From contig NZ_CP015600.1 in the NCBI RefSeq assembly GCF_001647715.1, positions 682,001 through 746,000 of the forward strand: DNA of 64,000 bases, given 5' to 3'. The notes beneath the pieces were generated by a model that worked only from the letters and a program-made list of their open reading frames with translations, made no database searches and was not told the origin of the DNA. Source of the DNA: Pseudomonas antarctica. Its GTDB lineage: Bacteria > Pseudomonadota > Gammaproteobacteria > Pseudomonadales > Pseudomonadaceae. Every line of letters starts with the position of its first letter. The stretch's first letter is position 1. The position numbers were made by a program, and so were the translations under genes. Shown here in pieces: positions 25,607 to 34,698 of this stretch.

Positions 25607-27108
25607 CAGTCGATCACCCGTCCTTTCAGTGCGAAGAGTCCTTGCGGGCGTTTCTGGATAAACAGAATGATCAGCGCGAGGATCAGGATCTTGCCGAGTA
25701 CGGCGCCGATCTGTGGCTCCAGAATCTTGTTGGCGATGCCCAGGCCAAAGGCGGCCATGACGCTGCCGGCCAACTGGCCGACACCGCCGAGCACCACCAC
25801 CAGGAATGAGTCGATGATGTAGCTCTGGCCCAGGTCCGGGCCGACGTTGCCGATCTGGCTCAACGCAACGCCGCCCAAACCTGCGATACCGGAGCCCAGG
25901 CCAAACGCGAGCATGTCCACGCGCCCGGTGGGTACGCCGCAGCAGGCGGCCATGTTGCGGTTCTGGGTGACGGCGCGCACGTTGAGACCCAGGCGGGTCT
26001 TGTTCAGCAGCAGCCAGGTCAGCACCACCACGCACAGCGCGAAGGCGATGATCACAATGCGGTTGTATGGCAGCACCAGGTTGGGCAGCACTTGAATGCC
26101 ACCGGACAGCCATTCGGGATTGGACACTTCGACGTTCTGCGCACCGAACACCAGACGCACCAATTGGATCAGCATCAGGCTGATGCCCCAGGTGGCGAGC
26201 AGGGTTTCCAATGGCCGGCCGTAGAGGTGGCGAATCACCGTACGCTCCAGGGCCATGCCGATGGCGGCGGTGACAAAAAACGCCACTGGCAGCGCGATCA
26301 ACGGGTAGAACTCGATGGCCGCAGGCACGTAGCGCTGCATCATCAGTTGCACCACGTAAGTCGAATACGCGCCGAGCATCAGCATCTCTCCGTGGGCCAT
26401 GTTAATCACGCCAAGCAGGCCGAACGTAATCGCCAGGCCCAAGGCGGCAAGCAACAGGATCGAGCCCAGGGACATGCCGCTGAAGGCCTGGCCGAGGATT
26501 TCGCCGAACATCAGTTTGCGTTTGACCTGAGCCAGGCTGGTCTCGGCGGCGGTGTGCACGGCAGCGTCGGTTTCGACACCCGGCGCGAGCAACGCCTCAA
26601 GACGCGTGCGGGCCAGCGGGTCGCCGGTGCCGCCCAGCAAACGCACGGCGGCGAGGCGCACGACGGGGTCGGTGTCGACCAGTTGCAGGTTGGCCAGGGC
26701 CAGGCTGAGGGCGGTGTGCACGTCCTCGTTGGTTTCGGCGGCAACTTGCTGGTCGAGGAATTTGAGTTGCGCAGGTTGCGCGCTTTTTTGCAGGGTTTTT
26801 GCCGCTGCCAGGCGCACCTTGGGGTCGGCGGCGAGCAGTTGCTGGCTGGCTTGGACGTTGTCGATCAGCCCGCGCAGGCGGTTGTTCAGGCGTACGGTTT
26901 TGGTTTCACCGTTGAGCGTGAGCTGGCCTTGTTGCAGGGCGTCCACCAGTTCGATGCGCGCGGGGTCGGGCTGGGCGGCCCAATCCTGGAGCAGCTTGGC
27001 TTGTTGCGTCGGGTTGGCAGCGAGGAAGTCTTCGGCATCGCCTGCCTGTGCTGCGAAAGGCAGCAACAGCAAGGCAGCGAAGATGAAACGGTAAAGGGCA
27101 GTGGGCAT
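25606..27108 (-). CDS. urtB: Urea ABC transporter permease UrtB with periplasmic N-terminal domain
   Basis: 500 residues. A signal-like N terminus (1-22) and a ~190-residue helical, HEAT-like periplasmic region precede the LivH-type permease domain (~200-495), whose G-V-I-N-M-A-H-G-E and D-M-L-A-F-G-L-G-S-G-I-A-G motifs are plain. The long N-terminal domain is typical of UrtB and not of LivH, so urea is the likely substrate. A REP pair separates it from urtA. Confidence 0.94.
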   Translation of the reverse strand: MPTALYRFIFAALLLLPFAAQAGDAEDFLAANPTQQAKLLQDWAAQPDPARIELVDALQQGQLTLNGETKTVRLNNRLRGLIDNVQASQQLLAADPKVRLAAAKTLQKSAQPAQLKFLDQQVAAETNEDVHTALSLALANLQLVDTDPVVRLAAVRLLGGTGDPLARTRLEALLAPGVETDAAVHTAAETSLAQVKRKLMFGEILGQAFSGMSLGSILLLAALGLAITFGLLGVINMAHGEMLMLGAYSTYVVQLMMQRYVPAAIEFYPLIALPVAFFVTAAIGMALERTVIRHLYGRPLETLLATWGISLMLIQLVRLVFGAQNVEVSNPEWLSGGIQVLPNLVLPYNRIVIIAFALCVVVLTWLLLNKTRLGLNVRAVTQNRNMAACCGVPTGRVDMLAFGLGSGIAGLGGVALSQIGNVGPDLGQSYIIDSFLVVVLGGVGQLAGSVMAAFGLGIANKILEPQIGAVLGKILILALIILFIQKRPQGLFALKGRVID

Positions 27109-27132
27109 ATTGGTCGGCCTTACGCGGACAAA

Positions 27133-27211
27133 TGTGGGACCTGGCTTGCCTGCGATAGCGGTGTTTCAGATACACCGAGTCGTCTGCATCGCAGGCAAGC
27201 CAGCTCCCACA
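27133..27211. repeat. REP/REPIN palindrome pair between urtA and urtB
   Basis: Tips TGTGGGACCTGGCTTGCC and GGCAAGCCAGCTCCCACA. In the mRNA it would make a hairpin just after the binding-protein gene, where such structures often protect the upstream message. Confidence 0.83.
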
Positions 27212-27249
27212 GGGTTTGTGTCGACACTCAGGTGTCGACACCCCTCGGA

Positions 27250-28515
27250 TCAGTTGCTCTTCACGGCGTAATCCGGCTTCTTGTCATTGCCTGGAATGTA
27301 CGGGCTCCACGGCTGAGCGCGGATCGGTTTTTCGGTCTGCCACACCACCGAGAACTGCCCGTCAGCCTGGATCTCACCGATCATCACCGGCTTGTGCAGG
27401 TGGTGGTTGGTTTTATCCATGGTCAGGGTGAAGCCCGACGGCGCGGCGAAGGTCTGGCCGGCCATGGCTTCGCGCACCTTGTCGACGTCGGTGGACTTGG
27501 CTTTCTCAACCGCTTGCGCCCACATGTGGATGCCTACATAGGTGGCTTCCATCGGGTCGTTGGTCACGGCTTTATCCGCGCCTGGCAGGTTGTGCGCCTT
27601 GGCGTAAGCCTTCCAGTCGGCGACGAATTTCTTGTTTACCGGGTTCTCCACCGACTGGAAGTAGTTCCAGGCCGCAAGGTTGCCCACCAGCGGCTTGGTG
27701 TCGATGCCGCGCAGCTCTTCTTCACCCACCGAGAACGCTACCACCGGCACGTCGGTGGCCTTCAAGCCCTGGTTGGCCAGCTCTTTGTAGAACGGCACGT
27801 TGGAGTCGCCGTTCACGGTTGAGATCACGGCGGTCTTGCCGCCGGCGGAGAATTTTTTGATGTTGGCAACAATGGTCTGGTAATCGGCGTGGCCGAACGG
27901 GGTGTAGACCTCTTCGATGTCTTTATCCGCGACGCCTTTTGAGTGCAGGAATGAACGCAGGATTTTGTTGGTGGTGCGCGGGTACACGTAGTCGGTGCCG
28001 AGCAGGAAGAAACGCTTGGCGCCGCCGCCTTCTTCGCTCATCAAGTATTCCACCGCCGGGATCGCCTGCTGGTTCGGCGCCGCACCGGTATAGAACACGT
28101 TTGGCGACATTTCTTCGCCTTCGTACTGCACCGGGTAGAACAGCAAGCCGTTGAGTTCTTCGAACACCGGCAACACCGATTTACGCGACACCGACGTCCA
28201 GCAGCCGAACACCACGGCAACCTTGTCCTGGGTCAGCAACTGGCGGCCTTTCTCGGCGAACAGCGGCCAATTCGAGGCAGGGTCCACCACCACCGGCTCG
28301 AGCATTTTACCGTTCACACCGCCTTTGGCGTTGATCTCGTCAATGGTCATCAGCGCCATGTCTTTAAGCGAGGTTTCGGAGATGGCCATGGTCCCGGACA
28401 GCGAGTGCAGGATGCCGACCTTGATGGTCTCGGCGGCCTGTACGGTCCAGGTCAACCCCATGGCGACAATGGATGCCGACAAAGTTAAAGCCTTGATCAA
28501 GCTACGACGCTGCAT
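27250..28515 (-). CDS. urtA: Urea ABC transporter substrate-binding protein UrtA
   Basis: 421 residues with a signal peptide (1-27, cleavage near V-Q-A-A). It is a type I periplasmic binding protein; the motifs K-V-G-I-L-H-S-L-S-G-T-M-A-I-S-E and V-F-G-C-W-T-S-V-S-R-K are characteristic of UrtA and the related amide-binding FmdD/AmiC group. It captures urea in the periplasm and hands it to UrtBC. It is the first gene of the transport-urease run, with a sigma-54-like promoter and NtrC-like site upstream. Confidence 0.95.
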   Translation of the reverse strand: MQRRSLIKALTLSASIVAMGLTWTVQAAETIKVGILHSLSGTMAISETSLKDMALMTIDEINAKGGVNGKMLEPVVVDPASNWPLFAEKGRQLLTQDKVAVVFGCWTSVSRKSVLPVFEELNGLLFYPVQYEGEEMSPNVFYTGAAPNQQAIPAVEYLMSEEGGGAKRFFLLGTDYVYPRTTNKILRSFLHSKGVADKDIEEVYTPFGHADYQTIVANIKKFSAGGKTAVISTVNGDSNVPFYKELANQGLKATDVPVVAFSVGEEELRGIDTKPLVGNLAAWNYFQSVENPVNKKFVADWKAYAKAHNLPGADKAVTNDPMEATYVGIHMWAQAVEKAKSTDVDKVREAMAGQTFAAPSGFTLTMDKTNHHLHKPVMIGEIQADGQFSVVWQTEKPIRAQPWSPYIPGNDKKPDYAVKSN

Positions 28516-28566
28516 GGTGCGATCTCCGTAAACCGATAGTTTTTATGGGGCAGATACACAGGACTT

Positions 28567-28582
28567 TGCAAAGGCTGTGCCT
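28567..28582 (-). promoter_or_regulatory. Candidate sigma-54 promoter for urtA
   Basis: On the minus strand AGGCACAGCCTTTGCA matches the -24/-12 consensus TGGCAC-N5-TTGCA, with exactly ten bases between the invariant GG and GC. The predicted start would lie about 40 bases before the urtA ATG. Confidence 0.6.
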
Positions 28583-28637
28583 GCTGCACACAACGTGCGC
28601 ATCCAAGGGCGTTGGCCGGCAACACAGGTGGAGCTGC

Positions 28638-28652
28638 GCACCAAATTGGCGC
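28638..28652. promoter_or_regulatory. Candidate NtrC-binding site upstream of urtA
   Basis: GCACC (28638-28642), five bases, GGCGC (28648-28652): nine of ten bases of the NtrC consensus GCACC-N5-GGTGC. It lies about 80-95 bp upstream of the sigma-54 start, a normal enhancer distance. A weaker GCAC/GTGC palindrome is at 28586-28598. The rest of the 289-bp gap to the plus-strand gene shows no gene. Confidence 0.55.
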
Positions 28653-28804
28653 CGCAAAGGCTGTCGAGTGCACGGCCGGCCCTTAAAAAGAGCGCTCGGC
28701 GCATGGGGTGCCTATTTAGCCCCCCGCGTCATCCATTGCTACCGAACATGGGCGCTGCGGTCGCCAATCTCTGGCGCCTGGGGACTTGAGCGGGAACAGA
28801 TGAT

Positions 28805-31800
28805 ATGAAGCGAGTCAAGCGTGGTTGGTTTGGGGCAGACCCGGTGAAACCGGTGCAGCTGCCACCGGTAGGGCCGGGGTTTATCAGCATGGACGATGCG
28901 GCTCGCTACGCCCATGAGCAGGTGGGCGACAAGCGGGATCAGGAATATGGCGGGGTGATTTTGCAGAGCTTGGCCGATGAGCTTTTTTATGCGACAGACC
29001 CTATCGAAGGGGGCGGCAATTTTTTTGACGTGACCTCGGTGTTGAATCGGGACAGCGATAAGCAGTACCTGCACCCCGACGGTTATCGGTGTGTAGCGGA
29101 TTTTCACTCGCACCCGGATTTTTTCACTGAGTACAAGGAAAACCACCCCGACTTTTCAGATCGCCGGATCAAGGCGTTGAACAGCTTTTACTCAGAAGCA
29201 GACCTGGCGGCCAATATTCTGGAGCCGCCTTTTTTTACCGCGTCCTATTTATCCGGTCCTGATGGTTCGCTGTTAAAACATGTCCCTACCCGGTCGGAGG
29301 CTGAGCGCCGTTTTGGTGTTTGGCTGGAGCAAAAGGAGCCGTTCGGCCGGCCTGACGGCTATGACGGTGTGGTGGAGAATTTATTCAAGAAAGTGGCCAG
29401 TGTCAGCCAACTGTCGATTGTGGTGTCCAATGCTGTGTGGGGTGGGTCTACCGGAGAGGTGCCCGATAACTGGAAGCCCTATCAAGCCTTTACCTCTCCA
29501 AACCAGGACCTGCCGGCCTGCGGTCCGGTGCAGGCAAGCCTTGGCAACGCGCTCAGTTATGCCCAGGCGCGGTTGACGGCTACGGCCCGGGCGATTCAGC
29601 AAGCCTTTGTGCTCAAGCATGACGACAAGAACCTGTACGCAGTGACCGAGCCGTCAGGCATAAGCGGCCAACAGATCTACGCGCAACACGTATTTCCTGT
29701 CGATAAAGATGGCAAGCATCGCCTGCCTGCCCATTTTCATTTGATCGGCATCTACTTGGGTCAGGGTGCCTATGTGGCACTTGCGCAAACCAAGCAGCCT
29801 TGGTTATACCGCAGCTTTTTTTCGCCGCCAGAACTGGCCTGGCATCTTTCCCAGGCACGGTTGGCGCCTGAGTTACTCAAGCAAGAAGCCCCGGCTATCT
29901 TCCATGCCACCCCGGATGGCGCGTTGTTGAAATACACCTGCACCTTCTCGGTTGCCGAGGCGGCGCTTTATCGGGTTGAGCCCGATGGGGCCGTTGTGGA
30001 TAACGGCATCGATACGGCCTTGATCGCAGGCAGCCTTCGCCCTCGTGATTTTGTTCTGCGTCTGGCGGCAGCAGGTCGATTGGAGGTGCTCAGGACGAGC
30101 ACCTTGTGGGACAAGATCGGCCCGGTCGGCGATGACTGGCGCCCATACTCGAAGATTCCCGAACCCCAGTTCAGCCCGGCCTTTATAACCGCCGACGACG
30201 CAGCCCGCTGGGCGCACCTGCTTATCGGACAGCGTCGCGATGTCGAGTACGGTGGTGTGATTCTCAAACGCGGCAGCCGCTACTACGCCACTCATCCGGT
30301 GGCGGACCAACGCAATAGTTTTGATCATGGGTTGGTGCTGGCCAAGGACAGCGAAGGCAACTTCATCGCCCCTGATGATTACAGCGCCGAGGCGTTTTAT
30401 CACTCCCATCCGGCGGATGCCGCACAAATTCAGGGCATGTTCCCCAGTTTCACGGCTGACCAGGTACTGCTGTTCAACAACTTCTACTCCGTGGCGGATC
30501 AGCTCTTCAGCTTCAAGCACCGAGCGTTCGCCAAGGCTCACTATTTTTCCGGGCCGGACAATGTGCTGCTCAAGTACGTCAGCAGTGGCTCGGCGGTGGA
30601 AAAAACCTGGGAGCAACACCTTCGCGCTGGGACAGTTGAAGCCAGCAATGATTTCGAGAACCTTGTCTGGAAGCTGGCCGAGGCGGGGGAGCTATCTGTA
30701 CTGATTGCACATACGGTTTGGGGGGGCGTACGCGGTCGGGTGAACACCGGCTGGCGAATCAACACACCCGTGACCAGCAGCAGCGCCATACTGCAACAAC
30801 CCTTTTTCACCTCAGTGTTTCCAAGCCCGGAAACCGCCGTGCTGCGTGCGCTGTTGCTCGCTGGCGCAGCAGGAGAGGGCGCGATGGGGTTTGTCCTCAA
30901 GCACACCCGTCAGGATGCCTATGTGGCAACGTTGGCCCAGCCCAAGCGTGATCCGCTGTTTACGCCCAACGACGTGTTTCCAAAACGCGCCGACGGCAAC
31001 CTTCGATTGCCTTCCCAATACCGGCTGGAGGCGATTTATTTCAATAGCTGGTACGAGCAGGACGAAGTTGCGGCGCGGGAAAAATGGCTGGCGAGTACCT
31101 TCTTTACGCCTGCGCAAGTGGTCGCCGCAACCCGCCAGGCGCGGGTGACCCTGGGCATCCAGGATCCGGCCCGTGGGTTGTCCCTGTACATGCACGCCTC
31201 GGATGGCGCCTTGTTGACGCTCAAGGTGCCCGAGGCCACCGCCACGACCGAACTGGTCAGGCAAAACAGCGCGGGTGAACTTGACGACAACGGCGCACAA
31301 GCGGCAATGGTCGCCGGGACATTGAGCCCGCGCGATTATGTGCGCAGGGTGATTGCAGCGACCGAGCTGTCGGTGGTTCAGGGCGGTGGCTTGTGGCGTA
31401 CGGTCGGCAGGGTGGAAAACCGTTCCAACCTGCTGATGTCGTTTTTCAAGGCAACGTTGAGCCGTTCGTTTCTCTCAGCACGCGATGCGGCGGTGTATGC
31501 CCATGAGCAAATTGGCAACACTCGGGACCGCTACTACGGCGGTTATATCCTCAAGGGCGAAGACGGTCGTTTTGTCATCACTGAGCCTATTGTCAGTGCG
31601 GCCAATCCTTTTGCCTTCACGCTGTTCTTTCCAAACAATAACCAAGGGCCGTTGATCCCGCCGGAACCTTTTGTGCTGCACGGGCGTTACGGCTCCCACA
31701 CCGCGCTGTCGATGGTCGACCCGGCCTGGGTCGCACGGCGTGGCTGGACGCGGGATGAGGCGCAGATCAACCTGCAAGTGTTTTCCGACGATGAAATGTA

Positions 31801-34696
31801 TTCGATCATCCCGGCCGGACGTGTGGCGTACCTGTCGGGCGCGCAGGACTGCTTGTTGGAGTACACCCCAAACAATTCGCCCGAGGAAAAACTGCTGCTG
31901 GCCAATATTGGCCCACAGGCCGGTGACAACAGCCTTGGCAAGCGCCTCGACAGCGGGCAGATTCGGCCGGCCGATTGGGTTCGGCGCGTGGTCGAGGCGG
32001 GGGACTTCAAGATCATCCAGGGCAACCCGTTATGGGGCCCGCGCTCGGTGGTCTATAACGACTGGTCGCCCAACTATAGCTACGCCCCCAAGTCCGGTCC
32101 TCCCGACTACGCCACCTACGGCGCGGTATTCGCCAGCGCCGATGAGGCTGCCCGTAACCTGCATGGGCGAGTGCATGGTCGCAACTTCAAGAATAAGGAC
32201 TGCTTTGCATTCATCCTCCGGCACCGGGATCGGGAGCAGTATGTTGCGAGCGAAGTAGTGGGGGCCACCGCTCTGCAAAAGCTCTTTAATCTCGGCAGCC
32301 TTTTCGAGCGAGAAGCCGGAGGCGGCTACCAACTGCCCGACGGCTTTGTGTTGCATGGGTTGTTTCGGTCGCAGCAATGGTCGCCCGCGGGGCTGAATAC
32401 GTCGAGTGCTTGGCTGACCTTGTATTTTGTGATGCCTGAGGTGTTGTACATCGCCCTCTATGAAGCGAACCGCAGTGGCGTGAATGGCCTGCCGATTTAT
32501 TTCTCAACCCTTGATGGCGCGCTGTTGCAGTATGTGCCTGGCTTGATGGACGTAAAAAGTGGCGGCCTGGTCGACAGGCTGCTGACTCAAGCACGTGCCG
32601 AGCTGGACTCCGGCCAGAAGAGTCCCAGGGACTTCGTTAAAGAGTGGGCGATGAGAGGAAATCTCCATGTGCTCCGTACCAGCTTGTTCTGGGATAAAGC
32701 CGGGTGGGTCGGCGATGACTGGGCCAGCTACGCAACCTTAATGCCGCGGCGTTTAAGCCCAGCGTTTGCCAACCCCGATGACGCGGCCCGCCATGCCGCG
32801 GCCTTAGTAGGCAACGGCTACCGTCGTGCTTATGGTGGGGTGATCCTCAGATTGGTCAATGGGCTGTTTGCCTCGACTGAGCCGCTGGCGCTGCCGCCTC
32901 GGGGGCTTGCATTGCACTGGATCTACCCTGAAGTGGCTGCCGATATGGGGCTTTATCCGGGGGGCAGTACCATTGTTGCGCGCTACCGGTCCGTGGTGAA
33001 CCAAGAGGTGCCGTTGCTGCTGTCCGCCACTCAGAAAGCCATCTACAAAACCATGATACCCAGTGCGGTATTGTCGAACCTGTTGCACCGTGAAGCCCAC
33101 ATCAAGCGTGAATATGCGTTCGGTGCCAATGGCTCGATCCTCAGTTACCAACTGTCGGACTCTGCTGTGGAGGCGTTGCTCAAAGACCGTCTGGCGCCCC
33201 TGAACCTGATCAAGGGTGATTACGGCGACAACCTCATTGAACAGCAACTGCGCAGCGGCGCGCTTTCGCCGCAAGCCTTTGTGACTGAAGTCGCGAAGGC
33301 GGGGGATTTGTATGTGGCGAAGGGCGACCCTGTATGGGGCATGCCCAGGCAGATAAAGACGGAGTTTTTGGCCGGAGTCGGTGAACTCGAAGCCCGGGAA
33401 ATTCGCCAGGTACCTTTCGACTCGCCCTGCGGCCCGATCTTTACCCGGGCGCTCGATGCCGTGCGCTATGCCCAGCGCCTGTGGAAGCCTCAAGCCGAGG
33501 TGGCCTTCGGTTACGTACTTAAGTCGGTGAACAAGCCGCTGTACATGACGACCCTGGCGCTGGTCAGAGAGAACTTTGCCGATTTCAAGCAAGTCTTCAG
33601 CAACGGCCAATTGCCCCAAGGGTATGTACTGGATGGCGTGTACCTCTGTGCTTCCAACGCCTCAATCGCTGCCGCCACTGATGAAATGGCGCAGAGTTTC
33701 TTTCCCCCTCAATACATCGCCAAAGCCCTGAACTTCATCACCAGCGCACGCAATGGCACGACGCTGCCGCTGTATTTGTTGTGCAGCGACGGTGCGTTAC
33801 TTACGTATGTGTTTCCCAAGACGGCGCCACTGTACGAATGGACGAGCAAGGCACACAGTGATCGAACCCAATTGCTCGAAGGTTCGCTAGCGGTGCGAGA
33901 CTATGTGCGCCGCCTGGCCGCTGCGGGTGACCTGCGCATCAGGGTCACCAGCGAGGTGTGGGGCAGGAAAGAGCGGGTCACGGCGCAATGGGTGCCCAAA
34001 AAAGCACCCCACGCGTTTGCAGACGACCCCTATTTTCATTCGTTCTGCGGGCCGCTGTTTTCTTATCCCGATGATGCGGCGCGCTATGCCCAAGGCTTGG
34101 TGGCACCTTACAAGGGCAAGCAATACTTGGGCGCGGTACTGACGCCAGGGCAAACGCAGGGGTATGTCGCGATTGACCCGGTGGAGGATCAGGGCGCGGG
34201 AGGTGCAAGTACCCTGGAACTGTTGTTCTGGATCGATCATGCCGGGTTCGACGTGCCTGACGGCAATGTGCTGAAGACCTACAAAATCGCCGCTGTGCAG
34301 GCGTTTTATAAGGCTATTCCTACGACTTCCAGCCTGGGGCCGCTGGACAAAAACCTGTTGAAAAACTTCGTCTCCAAGGATGACTTGAGCGACTACGTGT
34401 CGGTGGTCAGGAGCAATCTTCCCGATGCCGAGAGCTGTTACTTGTCTTGCCGGGGTGGTGCTCTGCTCAAGTACAAGCCGGGGTTGGATCCGGCTGAAGC
34501 CAGGCTGTTGGGCCCAGGGGCGGCGCCAACCCCCAGTGTACTGGTTAGTCAATTGCAGGTTCTGGGCACGTTGTCAGTGCTGGTCATCGATGCCTTCTGG
34601 TCACGGCCAGGAGTGCTGGGTGACGAGTGGAAAGTCCGCGATATGCAGGAGGAGCCTGATGTCAGCAAGTTCTGGTATGACCGTGATGAACTCTGA
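28805..34696 (+). CDS. Giant protein of nine DUF4329/JAMM-like modules
   Basis: 1963 residues with no signal peptide or clear membrane helix. I count nine modules starting near residues 24, 239, 456, 666, 885, 1103, 1317, 1540 and 1746. Each runs from a D-A-A-R-x-A-H-like helix through a Y-G-G-V-I-L strand and an S-G-P-D-G-x-L-L-K-Y turn to a closing V-W-G...W. The odd modules 1, 3, 5 and 7 resemble DUF4329. Modules 1 and 3 alone keep E-Y-G-G (Glu47, Glu481), H-S-H-P (His101/103, His533/535) and S-x-x-D (130/133, 562/565), a layout like the JAMM zinc-peptidase motif. The other modules have lost the Glu and His. The function is unknown; DUF4329 occurs in toxin-type proteins. It lies between urtA and the metal-uptake genes, 2 bp from the convergent permease gene. 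A JAMM assignment is inference. Confidence 0.7.
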   Translation: MKRVKRGWFGADPVKPVQLPPVGPGFISMDDAARYAHEQVGDKRDQEYGGVILQSLADELFYATDPIEGGGNFFDVTSVLNRDSDKQYLHPDGYRCVADFHSHPDFFTEYKENHPDFSDRRIKALNSFYSEADLAANILEPPFFTASYLSGPDGSLLKHVPTRSEAERRFGVWLEQKEPFGRPDGYDGVVENLFKKVASVSQLSIVVSNAVWGGSTGEVPDNWKPYQAFTSPNQDLPACGPVQASLGNALSYAQARLTATARAIQQAFVLKHDDKNLYAVTEPSGISGQQIYAQHVFPVDKDGKHRLPAHFHLIGIYLGQGAYVALAQTKQPWLYRSFFSPPELAWHLSQARLAPELLKQEAPAIFHATPDGALLKYTCTFSVAEAALYRVEPDGAVVDNGIDTALIAGSLRPRDFVLRLAAAGRLEVLRTSTLWDKIGPVGDDWRPYSKIPEPQFSPAFITADDAARWAHLLIGQRRDVEYGGVILKRGSRYYATHPVADQRNSFDHGLVLAKDSEGNFIAPDDYSAEAFYHSHPADAAQIQGMFPSFTADQVLLFNNFYSVADQLFSFKHRAFAKAHYFSGPDNVLLKYVSSGSAVEKTWEQHLRAGTVEASNDFENLVWKLAEAGELSVLIAHTVWGGVRGRVNTGWRINTPVTSSSAILQQPFFTSVFPSPETAVLRALLLAGAAGEGAMGFVLKHTRQDAYVATLAQPKRDPLFTPNDVFPKRADGNLRLPSQYRLEAIYFNSWYEQDEVAAREKWLASTFFTPAQVVAATRQARVTLGIQDPARGLSLYMHASDGALLTLKVPEATATTELVRQNSAGELDDNGAQAAMVAGTLSPRDYVRRVIAATELSVVQGGGLWRTVGRVENRSNLLMSFFKATLSRSFLSARDAAVYAHEQIGNTRDRYYGGYILKGEDGRFVITEPIVSAANPFAFTLFFPNNNQGPLIPPEPFVLHGRYGSHTALSMVDPAWVARRGWTRDEAQINLQVFSDDEMYSIIPAGRVAYLSGAQDCLLEYTPNNSPEEKLLLANIGPQAGDNSLGKRLDSGQIRPADWVRRVVEAGDFKIIQGNPLWGPRSVVYNDWSPNYSYAPKSGPPDYATYGAVFASADEAARNLHGRVHGRNFKNKDCFAFILRHRDREQYVASEVVGATALQKLFNLGSLFEREAGGGYQLPDGFVLHGLFRSQQWSPAGLNTSSAWLTLYFVMPEVLYIALYEANRSGVNGLPIYFSTLDGALLQYVPGLMDVKSGGLVDRLLTQARAELDSGQKSPRDFVKEWAMRGNLHVLRTSLFWDKAGWVGDDWASYATLMPRRLSPAFANPDDAARHAAALVGNGYRRAYGGVILRLVNGLFASTEPLALPPRGLALHWIYPEVAADMGLYPGGSTIVARYRSVVNQEVPLLLSATQKAIYKTMIPSAVLSNLLHREAHIKREYAFGANGSILSYQLSDSAVEALLKDRLAPLNLIKGDYGDNLIEQQLRSGALSPQAFVTEVAKAGDLYVAKGDPVWGMPRQIKTEFLAGVGELEAREIRQVPFDSPCGPIFTRALDAVRYAQRLWKPQAEVAFGYVLKSVNKPLYMTTLALVRENFADFKQVFSNGQLPQGYVLDGVYLCASNASIAAATDEMAQSFFPPQYIAKALNFITSARNGTTLPLYLLCSDGALLTYVFPKTAPLYEWTSKAHSDRTQLLEGSLAVRDYVRRLAAAGDLRIRVTSEVWGRKERVTAQWVPKKAPHAFADDPYFHSFCGPLFSYPDDAARYAQGLVAPYKGKQYLGAVLTPGQTQGYVAIDPVEDQGAGGASTLELLFWIDHAGFDVPDGNVLKTYKIAAVQAFYKAIPTTSSLGPLDKNLLKNFVSKDDLSDYVSVVRSNLPDAESCYLSCRGGALLKYKPGLDPAEARLLGPGAAPTPSVLVSQLQVLGTLSVLVIDAFWSRPGVLGDEWKVRDMQEEPDVSKFWYDRDEL

Positions 34697-34698
34697 CC

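Noticed and set aside
26092..27822. 576-codon open frame antisense to urtB and urtA
   Set aside because: It spans two real genes and a REP pair, with no recognisable motif.
28545..28808. 87-codon plus frame before the giant array gene
   Set aside because: It overlaps the sigma-54/NtrC control region, has no ribosome site and no protein-like pattern.
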